From Pyrenula massariospora (lineage: Eukaryota; Ascomycota; Eurotiomycetes; Pyrenulales; Pyrenulaceae): a stretch of 64,000 bases of DNA. The notes under the pieces are model-generated. The model was not told the DNA's origin. It was given only the letters and a program-made list of their open reading frames with translations, and ran no database searches. Shown in pieces: positions 21,745-33,562 of the stretch. Location: NCBI GenBank assembly GCA_021030905.1, contig JAGFMI010000003.1, positions 62,001 through 126,000 of the forward strand. Direction: 5' to 3'. The first letter of the stretch is position 1, and each line of letters opens with the position of its first letter. Both the position numbers and the translations under genes were made by a program.

Positions 21745-23206
21745 GACACCATCCTACCTTTTCTTCTCATACCCTAAGGCTCTCCAGCATCGATGTCTGG
21801 ACTGGCGCCGATCTCGAATCTGAAGGGAGCTGAACCGACTGCAATATGCGTGTCTCATGTCGTGTGGATAATTTGAACAAACTCATCTTGTCTCCTTCAA
21901 AGAAAATCGCTACCAGAGTGCTCGATCTCCAATCCTGGTATTGCACCAAAAACCTTCGTCTTTTATCCAGTATACTGCAGCAGCCAGTCTGATTTTGCGC
22001 CGATTTCCTTATCATGTCGATTCTAGCTATGCATCATGTCCATTTTCCGTCTACAGAATGAATCTCCTTATACAGTTTTGGGTCAGCTTTCGGCGTTCAC
22101 TATCTTGGATTTGGGACAAAGGCCGCGGTTTGTGGAGATATCACGACTCTGAAAGGTGGCTTGATTGCGGTGGAATTAATCTTCTTGTCTTTTTGACTAT
22201 ACGCCCAATCGAGAAGGCAGTCTCAGTAATGACTGACCATTCTCTGGGTTTGGCTGAGCTTGCTCGTCATTTAGTACCTTTTTGCCTTTCTTGTACGGTG
22301 GTTTGTTGCATTATATCGAAGCTGGGTGTCTTAACGAGCGTGCATTAGCGAGGGGCGGGTAGTTGGGAGGGGATCAGGGATGAGTCCGGAGTCGCGTCTA
22401 GGTTGTGTAGTGTAGTGGTAGTTGAGTGCCAAAAATTCAATGCAGACAAAAGTGGGAGCGGAGCTGAATATAACAAAAAGCTTCGCTACTGCGAGTGGGC
22501 AATCGAATCAAATCAAACATATTGAACGCTAACTGAGCGGTTTCTTTCTCTAAGTATCTGCTCAGCCAATCGGTATGGGTACGGTGAGTGTCCACGATGC
22601 GATATGGTGCCTCTGCTATTTGCGCTTCTGGTCAAGGCTGTCTGGGGATGGGGGTCCGGCGGGGGAGTTGAATCGAAGGTTGAGAGTTGATTCTTTTGGT
22701 TGGGAAGATGTAAGACGGCGGAAACTCCAGTCTAGAAACATAGGGCAGATACGTCACGACTAGTAGTTTATGAGATAAGGTAGGGAAAAGTGCCTCGAAT
22801 TGGTGTCTTGTAAAAACAGGGGTTAGGGGGGAAAGCCACGGGCCACCGTTGGTATTTTGGGATGGATCAAGTCCGTACAACGTAAGAAGCCGGTAAGGAC
22901 TGGAATTGAGTTTATGTACTTCAGAAAATTGAGGATTTTGTGTGCGGAAATAGATCTTTCAACCAGACAGTGTCAAAAGGAATAGTGCTACTTGGTGAGA
23001 CAAGCCAATAAGGAATGTCATGAATTTCTATGTCCCATAACGAGCGAGGATCTCGTGCCGTCTACCGACTAAGCACAAAGAAACTAAATGCTACTTAACA
23101 TGATAAGCTGGCAAAGAAATTTTCTGAGGTCTTGTGTACTGTAGGTCGAAAATTGCGCATGCACCATGTTTCTAACGCTAGGTAGATTTTGGCTGGCCAA
23201 TTCCTA
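21745..23206. other. intergenic
   Basis: Probable 3' UTR of the homeobox gene, then the 3' flank of the minus-strand membrane gene. No supported gene or repeat. Confidence 0.6.
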
Positions 23207-26200
23207 TCAGATGAAGATCTCAAAATTTGTGTCACTTGGGGAGCGACGTCGATCTATACGCTGGCTCGGATGTAGAGCTGCAGACGGACCTAGGTCTTGA
23301 CTAGTCCCGCCAAGGTCGAAGTTCTCATGTTGAGCTATAAAGATTTGGGAGTCTTGGAGATTGCTTTGCGAAAAGGTAATGCTCTGGCGGCTATCAGAGA
23401 TCTCAGTATGGTTCTCGATATCGTAGCTGCCTGGCCGAGCATCGAAATCGCCGTGAAAACGTAGACAAGCTTGCTCTCCCCCTGTAGCGTCCGCGTAGTA
23501 TGACTCTCCGCCCTCTTGTGAGGCATGAGGAGTCAGCTGGACGCTGGACGAGTCGACGTCGTCTTCAGATGCTCCAGGAACCTTTTCACACGGTTCTCTC
23601 GTCGTCGGGGGACGCACCAGAATAGGGTGATTTTCATCCGATATGTCCAATATTGCAAGAAGCTCGTCTGATTCCATGACCGGTACGCTGTCCGTCGCTC
23701 CTGTCCAAGATCCCAGTCCTAGTCCCTCGTGCGCCATTCGCTGCAGTTGCAGGTTCTCGTTAGATATCCACTCCAGTCTTCGATACTGGGACTTGCCGCG
23801 TCTTTGTTGAATAAGGCTCCATATCGGCTCGGCGAGCGCGGAAAGCAAGATGATGAAAGCCCCAAGACCGAGCGTGATGGAAAGTCCGAGGACGCTAAAG
23901 GACGTAAATGCGGTGCTTCGTACCTTCTGCTTAAAAATTAGCGGCTCTGAAGGGCTGGGAGGAATGAAAATTGATTTAAGATCGAGGCACTTTGTCGCCA
24001 AGGTCTGTGAAAGTCCAGCAAATTCAAAGAGAATATCCAAGTTAAGGGTTGTAGTGATATATCAAGGCAGCCTGAGCCCTCTCGATTAAGTCCCATATTG
24101 CAGTCTCGTTCAGCAACCTTAGTGCCTTAAGAGGTCGTGCGGCATTCAGAAAGTTAATTCTATGAAATAATGCGATCAAGATGACTTGGAAAATGAGTAA
24201 GACCCACCTGGCTGTGACATAATTTTTTAGCAGCTGCAGTATTAGATTTGCTGACATACTGGTTCATATAATCGTCCGACGGGCCGGTGGCCTCTTCAAT
24301 GATAGTCCTTTGAAGCTTCGCCATTGACGTCTGAAGCCAGTGCACTACCTCTAGCTGCCATTGGTCGGGGGGGAGAGCAGCTTGGACCCCGCTGATCAGC
24401 GTGTTCCGAGCAGTCAGCAGACTTATACCTCCATGCAGAAGAATTTCCTGTATATCGCTGCTCAGGCCTGTCCATGCCGCATCTAGCACAGTCCAAGTTT
24501 GATTTTGCACAGCTGAATTCCAAAATCCCGGGATTCTATCAGAATCAGTCGCGAGATTTAGACACTCGTTCTCCTTTGACTTGCAGGCTTGCCAGGAGTC
24601 TGCGCAGCCAAGAACACTGACAGGATTGTCAAACCCGTACACTGCCTTCGTGGTATTTGTCAGGATAGAATAGATAGACCCGATAGGGCGATGAGCGGCA
24701 AAAAAATCATCATCTGAAGGCTCCAGAAATTCGACATCTCTACCAGAGATGAATACAAGAAATATGTACGAAGATTTCCTCGCAAGTTCTGGAATTGGAC
24801 CGTTGAGGGACCCAACCTCATCGAAAGGTATCTCACTATATAGGTCAACCAGGTACATACTTTTCAGCAAGTAGCAGAGACAAATATACCTAATTGTATA
24901 ATCCCCCATCTGATTGTAACCTTTTTTGTACAAGGGAAACTGGTAGGTGACCATAGATCCATTCTCAATTGGGTGCCCAAAACCTCCATACATGTAATTA
25001 ACAGATTGAGGCTGTTGTGTATCAATAACATTTTGAGTGTAAGTATACGGATCTGTCAGCAACGGTGCACACTCTAGAACCTCCCGGAATGCAATGCGAT
25101 CTTCAGGTGGCGCGTTTATGCCCAGATGCCAGTGTGAATCGATCAAACCTGTGTCTATGCGGATATTTGTCGAATTTCGGAGACATATCTTGTCTTTTCC
25201 TGGGAAGGGGCAGCTCGCTTTCTTGTCAATGGAGAGTTGAATCTCCTTCTTTGTGAAAAGAGCGCATTGTTGAGATTTTCCTTTGGTATTGTAACATTGT
25301 TGAGCATATGCGGAGGCGGCGTTATCAAGCCGAGATACGTAACGTGTAAAATCGCGAGTAACTACGTCTAAAGTCATATTGTCGTCAATTGAGATAAGCC
25401 CGCAGCTGGGACTAGATAGTAAGACTTCATCCCCGGTAATAGTTGATATCTGTAATGATTAACAAGGTTTCCCTAATAGATCAAGGCTTAGGGGGAATAG
25501 ACATGAGAATAAATTGCGCCAAAAATAAAAGTCTCAAAGCAAAGATCCTTTTCAACGTCCTAAGTCAATACAATTTCCTTTCGAGAGTTTTCGAAAGCTC
25601 TTTCAAACATAATGTGTAAATTCTTAAAGGAATAAAATAATAATGGTCAAGCCACGACGCCAGCAGTGGAACAACTCTTCTTGACTTAGTAATGTACGTA
25701 CCCAAGACGAGAATACACTAGCCACGTAGAAAAAAGCGACGATTATGACCGTCAGACTGATGAGGAGAACAGTCCGTGAGAATGTCCTCTTGGTCTTACG
25801 CCGCCAAGCGTAACTTAATTGAACGAGGGATTTGAGGCCGGCGATACCTTCATCGGCATTTCTGAGTATAGTCTGCCGTTGGTGATAAAGGCCGTCCTGA
25901 GGTCTTCCCTCGGTAGAAAGCCGATAATGGGCGATAAAGCAGAAGAGACGCCAAAAACTTCATCCAACAACAGCCACGAACAGCGCTAAGAAGGCTGTAA
26001 GAAGGCCGCCATCGCGGTGCGTGAGGGTAATAGTAGCACCTCTGGTTGAAGGTCAGTAAAGCTAGCTCAATGAAACCAACGTCATCTAAGATCACTAGAC
26101 ATTTCCCATCGTTGTTGTGGTGGATAAAAGAAATTGAAAGCGGCCATAATTGGATGCAAATGGTTTACAGCACATGTAGAAGCAATAAATACCTGATTTT

Positions 26201-26275
26201 TCCATACGACCAGTTTGTCCAGAATCCAACAAAGATATGATCATTATTGATGTTATTGGTGATGTCGCTGCTCAT
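23207..26275 (-). pseudogene. Fungal multipass membrane protein with large lumenal domain; in-frame TGA
   Basis: Four exons (26275..26193, 26041..25702, 25449..24208, 23926..23207) join in phase to 794 codons. The layout matches a fungus-only family I know by pattern but not by a function. The N-terminus reads FVGFWTNWSYG, then [20 protein letters not shown] starting a first membrane span. A second span reads TVLLISLTVIIVAFFYVASV. A cysteine-rich lumenal domain of about 400 residues follows, with ICLRNST, DTGLIDSHWHLGINAP and FREVLECAPL. A further span at VLGLSITLGLGAFIILLSAL precedes an acidic cytosolic tail with RRLEWISNENLQLQRMAHE. Codon 55 is TGA (25962..25960), inside the first span (AVVG-stop-SFWRL), with the same frame open on both sides. 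No splice choice removes it without losing conserved residues. This is either a recent pseudogene, a strain allele or a sequence error; everything else is intact. Confidence 0.65.
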
Positions 26276-28380
26276 TCTTGAAAGTTTCCAATCCACTGGG
26301 TGATTGCTGTCTGCTTGGGTTGATGTTCAAAGCCTCAAGGTTAATATGACAGCCTGCTATATCATGTAGGATCTCAATTATCCTGGGGAGCGAAGAAAAG
26401 GATGATGATTTTTTTAGGTCCTTGGCGTAGTAGTTTCCGATGAAGTCCTATGGATGCTCCCACGAGGCCTCAAGAGAGTAATTATAAAGTCACTGATCCC
26501 CGGGGCTTCCGCTGCTGCGTTGCACGGGAAATAACGAGAGATTTTTCATCGTTTCGTCTTGGCCTATCCAGTGTATGTGCCATTTGAGCAGACAGAAGTG
26601 CTAGCTACCAAGGGCATGGGCATCTTCTGGTCTTAAGACATGCCTTTTTTAGGGCGAAAAGCCTTCACATACTTACGCATCTGTCTTTCTAGGGATCGGA
26701 AGTTATGACGAAAGACGGTGCTCGCTAGCATAACTAGAGGGCAGGACTTAACTCTGTAAAAGTCGGCTGAACCATAAAAGGCATTTAAGTATCAAACTAG
26801 TAGTCAGTGCATCATGTCTCAGCCCCTGCGTGAATCTGAACCCATGGAACCAATGTCGCTGACCAATGTACTTGATTTCACCAATCTAGGTCAAGATCGA
26901 CGTCTTTTAGGATCAGTGAGATATATGTTGCCGAGGGAGAAGGTGGGTGGGGGATGAAACATGTAGAAGGCTGAGCCATTCTCACAAACACAGAAAAGAA
27001 GGAAGTCCCAGGACTCTGGCCGTACGTTGCTTCCGACATGTCAGGGCACGTGCCGAGCGCCTACACGTAGAGGATACCTGGTGGTGCCAGTGGGTCCACA
27101 ATGATGATCTGCGCATAGTCCCAGAAAGTAAGTCGGATTTTCTACGGTCTGGATAGAAAACTGATAGCTGTTGGCTAATCACTGCGGTGCCAAGACCGGC
27201 AGCCTTCACTAATTATAAGACAGTCACACCGAGACAGTAACACCGTAATTCGACGCTTACTCTCACATACTAACATTCTAAAGAGTATGCTAGAATGGAT
27301 TGCAAATGTCAGTATATCACTGAGGATTTGCACTGCAAAGTTCCTCGCTTCATCCTCTATTACTATCAGAGAGCTTTGATTGTACACTCCTCGCCATCAA
27401 AGCCTCGCCGGCCCCAATCTTCATCATTCAAATCGGATGCCTGCAGGTCGTCCTGCCTATGAAAAGACCTTCATGTCTCAGCTGACCGTTATGTGTGAAA
27501 GATCGGACTGCCTAGAATGTGCTTCCCTGAACATGTTTCACAGTAGATTCAAACTATCGTAGTAAACGTCACAAGGCAACTCAGCCCTTCTGCAAAGGGA
27601 AATTCAGAGCCTTGCACACTGTCCCTCGTTGCCTACCGAGCAAATTACACACTCAAACACATCCCATATTACTAAATCTCTTCAGCCCGTCCACCTCCTG
27701 TCGTACGTGGCAAGTCAATGCGCAAGGCATTCTTTCAAATGTCTCATTATCCAGAACCAGCCACTGCCGCCGGCGGAAGGAGTTGTTTCTAAAGAACAAC
27801 GAGGCAGCGAAGACGGCATAGGATAGACCGAGCAAGCGGGCGACGGTGATTCTCTAAACGAAGCAAAATAGATTAGTGGGGTCAAAGCTTCAACATCCGA
27901 GGAGCAACCCTTTGCTCAAGGAAATTGAAGGCTGCGTCGTGCTGTGAGTAGAATTCGCATCCTCACGAACAGCAATCTGAGCTAGAGAGCGTCGCTGGAC
28001 CTACAATTACAGGAGAAGTCAAGAACTAGATACAAAAGGAATTTTGTGGTCCCTTGGAAAGAAATTTGAATCCCAAAAGCATGTGCAGTGAAGACGTCAC
28101 ACTACACAAAGTATCTAACTTCAATTTATGTACTCAACAAATGTATATGAGGTACCTGATACTTCCATGCGATGCAGAGGTGTGATCCTGGATCTCCAAG
28201 AGAGCACCCTATCTTTCCAATCAATTGGATCCCCATTCGCCGGGTATATTTGAGAACAATCGCGCATATTCTGTCAGAGGGGTAAATGCAAAACAGTCGC
28301 GTGAGGCGTCGTGCCCGCTCAAGTCCGACTCTTCACTCAATGTCTGCCGTTTGACTTGCTGAGTCAGGTGCAAAAAAGCC
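26276..28380. other. intergenic, 2.1 kb
   Basis: Promoter of the membrane-protein gene and 3' flank of the antiporter gene. Short open frames on both strands, none with coding signs. No repeat or RNA gene recognised. Confidence 0.6.
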
Positions 28381-31300
28381 TCATCTCCATCTCAACCTCC
28401 TTGCCTTCTTTCCACCGCCCTGCTCTTGCCCTTCCCCTTCCTGACCTGCAGCCTGCGGTTCCGCCCTCCCGGTCTCTCCGCCCCAGCTCACTCTCGGCCG
28501 ATGCCCGCTCTCCGCGCCACGTCTTCCACCACCCTCCCCAGCTCCAGCGCCTGGCGGTGCTTCTTTAGCATCGGTCGCGAACCTGATCCCACCTCTGTCT
28601 CTTTCCCGTGGTCTCCTAGGCGTATCCTCGTCCTCATCACTACTCGTCTCTTGGTCCTTCGATGTACCCAAAGCAGCCAGTCTCCTTCGCTTTTCTGCTG
28701 CGGTCTCGCCTTCCTCTCCTTCCTCCATAATTTGATCATTTTGCCTAGAGTCTTCAGAACGGATGGTACTCATGCGCTGGCGTCTGGCCGCAACCGCAGA
28801 ACCAGGTTGGGCGTAGCGCGCTATAGAGGCAGAGACATCGGTAGGGGGGATGGAGCTGGTGTCGTCCTCACTCTCAGTAGTCATGCTTTCCGGGGACTCT
28901 GAGCGTTGAGGTGGAGGAGAGCGATGGCGCGTCGTCGTCGAAGTATCAGTCTTACCACGCTGGACACTGGGGCGAGCGGCGGTACTGGGGAAAGGGAATT
29001 CGTTCCTCGATCCTCCCTCAGATATAGGCATAGTACCCGCTCTAGCCTGCGAAGGCCGACTCTGTTGCTGCTTCTCCTCATGGGCATCTTGCTTGACTTG
29101 GCGTTTCAGTGCGTCAGGGGCGTCGGAATCGTTCACCGCTTCAACACGCGCTTTTGGGTCGAGCTGCTGGATCTGTCGGATGAAATCAGCAGCGCTGGCT
29201 CGTCGACCGGAACCGTAATTGATGTCGACAGGGTCTTTGATCCGACCACCGAGGCCATAACGCTCAGTTCTAGAGATAGTATACCGGAGGCCAGGCTCAT
29301 CGTCACTCCCTTCTCCGCGGGCCTTTTGGTCTGCCCTTGCGGCTCCCTTCTTGTTAGCGCCACCTCCTCCTGATGGATCACCCCCTGCCCCTTCAGCTAG
29401 AACAGCTGCAGATGCGACCGGGTCAGGTGTTGTGTGGTGGGTATCTGTATCGTCTGGTTGCGATGGCTGTTCAGATTGACCACCCTTCTTACCAGACCAG
29501 GTAGTCATTCTGTGCAGACCGCGCCTCATCTCAGCAGCACCAACGGCAGATGACATCTTTCGCCACCCTTCACCATGTTCATGTTGCCTTTCGCCAGCTG
29601 GTATAGTGTATTTCTTGATGACCTCGCCATCTTCATCTTCGACAATGATTGTGTTGCCAAATTGGTATGCATTAGCAGGCCCGCGTTTTCGTGGATCCAT
29701 CGCTTTGGCTTTAGCATTAGCTGTAGACAATCCACCACTCTCATCTCCCTCATTCTTCTTCTTTCCAAATCTCCAGGAGGCGAGATGCTTCCGTATATTA
29801 CGGCCAGGGTGTCCTATTGCCGCATCAAGAGTATGCTCCGCTTCTTCACCTTCGCTCTTTGCGTGCGGCTCGTGCTTGTGTTTAGCATGCTCTCCAGAAG
29901 TCTCCGCACCCAGCTGCTTGCGTACTTCTTCGATCCTTGCAGCCTTCTCTTCGTCGGTTTGACCACGAGTATCCTGCGTCGCAAGCACATTGCCTTCTTC
30001 ATCTTCCACAATGAGCTCATGACCCTCTTCGTAGGCTTCTACTTCAGCAGGTTCCCTCATGGACTCCTGTTGCTCCCTTTCTCTGGCGTCTTTATCACCT
30101 GCCTCAGCTTCGACGCGATGTCGAGGACGATTGGCATCTGTAGAGGAGTGCCGAGATGAAGAAGGTAGACGAGACTCAGGGCTAATCTCTTCGTTCTTCT
30201 CATTGAGGGTGTCACTGCCGCTCTCTTGTTGCGAGAGTACTGCGGGGTCAGACCGACGCTGAGGATGAATGGCGCTCTGAGAGACTGGACCACCAGGACC
30301 TAAGCCAGAGTCCCATTTTCGTCTCCTACTTGGCTTCAGGCTGGAAGATCTCGACCCGCCCTTGGGAGTATCGTCGTCCTTTTGTCGCCGGAGAAGCTGG
30401 CCGGGCATGCCGATAGGTGGTAGTGTCCCTGGTGGAAAATCCGGTTTCTCAAGCGAATCCATTGATTCTGCTCTTGACATAGACTTCGATTGCGACGAGA
30501 TCCGAGGTAGGCGATTCATCCAACTGGGACCAGCTTCAGTGTCTTGTGTATAGGACATTGTGATGGTCAAGGTATTGATGCGTTTTCCGAGAGTAAATAC
30601 GGCAATTGACGAACCATGTACTAGAATTGAAGTAATAACAAGAAATGTTGTGATTGGCCATATGAGGTCGATCAAAACGTAATTTTCTGTTCCTGGCGCG
30701 GGCAATATATCAAGAGGAGTAGTTCCTCCATCGGTCTCTAGCTCAGCTCTCGCAAGAATGGCGACGAAGATTGCGCCGACACCAATAGGACCAAAGTGAC
30801 CTGCAAACAAGGCTTCTCGCCAGGTCTTAACATCGGGAATGATTGGCTTTAACATCAACATGACAGGTATGCGGCGGAAAAAGACCACAAAGAGCGAAAT
30901 AACCACGAGACGCCAGGGAACCAGGCCATGTGACGGAGAATTATACTGTTCCCACGGGATGATCGAACCTAGGTACACAAAATATGCCAAATTGAGAAGA
31001 AGGTCAATGACATTGGAGACGTGCGATTCCTCGGTCTTTTCAGTGAACCAGCCGTCATTGGAAAAGCCCACTCCAGCGCTGAATCCAATCAAGAGATCAT
31101 CCATTCCTAGCAACGAGCCAGAGCCGGCACAGAATAGAGCTAAGACAAAGTAGAAGACCAGAAAGCTTTCTCGGTCGATGATTCCTCTACGTTCAGCCCA
31201 TTTGATGGCATGGCGGGCAATGTAACCAATCAGGAATCCATAAATGGCACCAAAAATACACTCGTAGAGAATGGTGAAGCAAATCCAATGGTATGCTACT

Positions 31301-31896
31301 TCCGGGGGATGATGTCGATATTTGATAAGGTAGAGCGACAGGTAGATGAAGGGAAAGGCCATGCCATCATTGCAACCGGACTCTGCAGACAACAGATCAC
31401 GCAAATGTCTTGGAACCCGCTTTGCGAATTTACCTTTACCAACAACAGACGATGCCAGCACAGGATCAGTAGCAGTGACACAAGCAGCACAGGCCAGGGA
31501 CTCTAGCCATGTCAGTGGCTCGACCATCCACCAGATGACGAGACTTGTCACCAACCATCCCCACGTCATTACCGGAACCAGTAAGAGAACAACTGATCTC
31601 CAGTGCTTTTCCATGTAAGATTTGGGCAATTCAACTCCGACGGCAAAGCATTGAACGACCAGGACAATGCGCGAGCATTCCAACGTGATCTGATCTGTGT
31701 TGCCCCAGGACAGAGGATCGAAGAGATTGGCGGCATGGCGCCCAAAGATAATGCCGACGATGCTAGCCACGGAAGCTTCGCCTATATAGAGCTTCTCCTT
31801 GATGACCAGCGAACACAGCATGAAGATGCTCGTGAAGCCTCCGAGGATCATGTACGCCAAATGCGGCTTATTTATCGATAATTGTTCCCACGCCAT
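28381..31896 (-). CDS. NHA1: Plasma-membrane Na+(K+)/H+ antiporter, Nha1/Sod2 type
   Basis: Exports Na+ and K+ in exchange for H+ at the plasma membrane, supporting salt tolerance and pH balance. Single exon, 1171 residues. The N-terminal ~440 residues form a multi-span CPA1 antiporter domain. It contains ACVTATDPVLASSVVGKGKF and, about 35 residues after TDP, the ND ion-binding signature in SAESGCNDGMAFPF. A later span region reads GHFGPIGVGAIFVAILAR. The remaining ~700 residues are a hydrophilic, charged tail rich in E/K/S/R, as in fungal Nha1 proteins, where it serves regulation. The tail includes VEAYEEGHELIVEDEEGNV and a similar NTIIVEDEDGEVIKKYTI, which look like two copies of one motif. 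The ATG at 31896 gives the normal N-terminus. Confidence 0.95.
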   Translation of the reverse strand: MAWEQLSINKPHLAYMILGGFTSIFMLCSLVIKEKLYIGEASVASIVGIIFGRHAANLFDPLSWGNTDQITLECSRIVLVVQCFAVGVELPKSYMEKHWRSVVLLLVPVMTWGWLVTSLVIWWMVEPLTWLESLACAACVTATDPVLASSVVGKGKFAKRVPRHLRDLLSAESGCNDGMAFPFIYLSLYLIKYRHHPPEVAYHWICFTILYECIFGAIYGFLIGYIARHAIKWAERRGIIDRESFLVFYFVLALFCAGSGSLLGMDDLLIGFSAGVGFSNDGWFTEKTEESHVSNVIDLLLNLAYFVYLGSIIPWEQYNSPSHGLVPWRLVVISLFVVFFRRIPVMLMLKPIIPDVKTWREALFAGHFGPIGVGAIFVAILARAELETDGGTTPLDILPAPGTENYVLIDLIWPITTFLVITSILVHGSSIAVFTLGKRINTLTITMSYTQDTEAGPSWMNRLPRISSQSKSMSRAESMDSLEKPDFPPGTLPPIGMPGQLLRRQKDDDTPKGGSRSSSLKPSRRRKWDSGLGPGGPVSQSAIHPQRRSDPAVLSQQESGSDTLNEKNEEISPESRLPSSSRHSSTDANRPRHRVEAEAGDKDAREREQQESMREPAEVEAYEEGHELIVEDEEGNVLATQDTRGQTDEEKAARIEEVRKQLGAETSGEHAKHKHEPHAKSEGEEAEHTLDAAIGHPGRNIRKHLASWRFGKKKNEGDESGGLSTANAKAKAMDPRKRGPANAYQFGNTIIVEDEDGEVIKKYTIPAGERQHEHGEGWRKMSSAVGAAEMRRGLHRMTTWSGKKGGQSEQPSQPDDTDTHHTTPDPVASAAVLAEGAGGDPSGGGGANKKGAARADQKARGEGSDDEPGLRYTISRTERYGLGGRIKDPVDINYGSGRRASAADFIRQIQQLDPKARVEAVNDSDAPDALKRQVKQDAHEEKQQQSRPSQARAGTMPISEGGSRNEFPFPSTAARPSVQRGKTDTSTTTRHRSPPPQRSESPESMTTESEDDTSSIPPTDVSASIARYAQPGSAVAARRQRMSTIRSEDSRQNDQIMEEGEEGETAAEKRRRLAALGTSKDQETSSDEDEDTPRRPRERDRGGIRFATDAKEAPPGAGAGEGGGRRGAESGHRPRVSWGGETGRAEPQAAGQEGEGQEQGGGKKARRLRWR

Positions 31897-33562
31897 CTTT
31901 TTTCCGACTTATTCCGCGCGTGTTCTAGATCGCTTCCTCACATTCATGCGGGTTTGAAGGCAGTGAGCGCTGGGCAGAGTCAAAAATTGAAGGTTGAAGC
32001 TTTCTCCAGGGTTGGCTATACCCCAGTCACTGCCTTCCCTAGCCCGCGAATAGAAAGATGGATGCTGGATGCGCGGCATACAGAGAGAGGTTCGCCGAGC
32101 TGCCAGTCCAAAATCCGATAGGGACGGATCAGGTCGAAGATGAAGATTTGTTTGTTAACGCTGAGGTGTAACGAGCGTACAGGAAGGCAAGGCGAAGACG
32201 AATGCTGGAGAAGAGAAATATGGCCAGGCGGTGTCCCTGAGGTGGGGAAGATTTCTGGAGAATGGCGAGTGGTCGGTCTCTTGGGGGAAGCTTGCGTGGG
32301 GTCGAAGTTTAACGCGCCGGACTTCGAAGTTCTTGCCAAGTTCGCCAAGCAAGGCCAACCGTCTCCATGACGCCCATCGTGGTCCGTGGCGGAGAAAAGA
32401 CCGAATTCTTCCGATCCAGCGCTGTCGAGGGCGAAGATGAAGCAAATCACTGCACGTGAGAATGCTGTCATGTCTTTGCGAGTTGCAAAGAGCGCGTTTC
32501 AAAACATTTTTGAGATCTGATCCACTAGGCCACATTCAGGCTCGGGCGAATCTCTGCCTTCCAACGGCTCGATCCCACGAGTCACGCCTCTGACACGTTA
32601 CACATGCACCGACAGGGAGATAGAGTCAGCCACCGGTCGTGGGATGTCTCAGAGCCACCCTGCCACCCTGCCAGAGAGGTGGCTGTTAATTCGATCACTT
32701 TTGAGGGCAGGTTAGCCGATGAACGCAACGAGGTCCAGGATACAGCTTGACCCTGGTCTTTGCATCTGTAGGTTCGATCACCAATATCACTGTGCAGCAT
32801 GCTTGCTAGGGCCCCAAGGCGCAAAAAGCATCCATCGGAGGCGAATCTAGCCGAGCTCCCTAGAGGGCCATCCTAGTGAAAGTATCGACGTATGCCTAGA
32901 ACGAGACAGAACAAATGTCAGACCAGGGTTGGAGCCATTTAGCCATGAGAAATCTATAGCCGAGAGGGATGGAAGAATGGGGAGGACTTTCTGCAATCGG
33001 CCATGCACGTTGTTTTCATTGTATTCCTCAGCAACAGTGACATTCTCATGCCTCTGTTGGCTGTCGATATGGAACATATTTACACCCCCTGTCCATCGAG
33101 AACTCGACTTTTTGATCCACCACAAGCCAACCAAGAGCCAACGAGCCACAAATATCACAAAATCACCCCGAACCTAGTGTCCTACTCTGAGAGATTTCGT
33201 AGGCATCGTGAATTATGTCCATGTCATTCAACCCAGGGACGCAAAACGCCGCCTCCTCAGATCCAAGTCCAACAAACTGTATTCACAAAAATTCAGCCCA
33301 TTTTTGTACCCAGCTTCTCTGGTCCGAAGAGCATTAGTGAAGCAAACTTTGTACAATTCGAAGAAGAACGTCATGTACGTATTTCATCATATAGACGAGC
33401 CCGAGCCCTAAAATTTTGGCAAAAGAAAGGTAGGCCGCAAGAAGTTCTGTACGAAACAAACATCGGAACAGATCCTGTAAGGAGTCCCATAGCAAATGGA
33501 GAAGAAAAAACCACAGGAGGGACGGCTAATGTCGGGCTTTTTCATAGAACTGTCGGCAAGAT
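31897..33562. other. intergenic upstream of NHA1
   Basis: Promoter and 5' leader of the antiporter gene, then the 3' flank of the zinc-finger gene. Open frames up to 187 codons (33003..33566) occur but show no motif and overlap the last exon of the zinc-finger gene antisense. Not annotated as genes. Confidence 0.55.

Noticed and set aside
32755-32810. tRNA-like GGTTCGATC T-loop sequence
   Set aside because: No acceptor stem, D arm or anticodon arm could be fitted around it.
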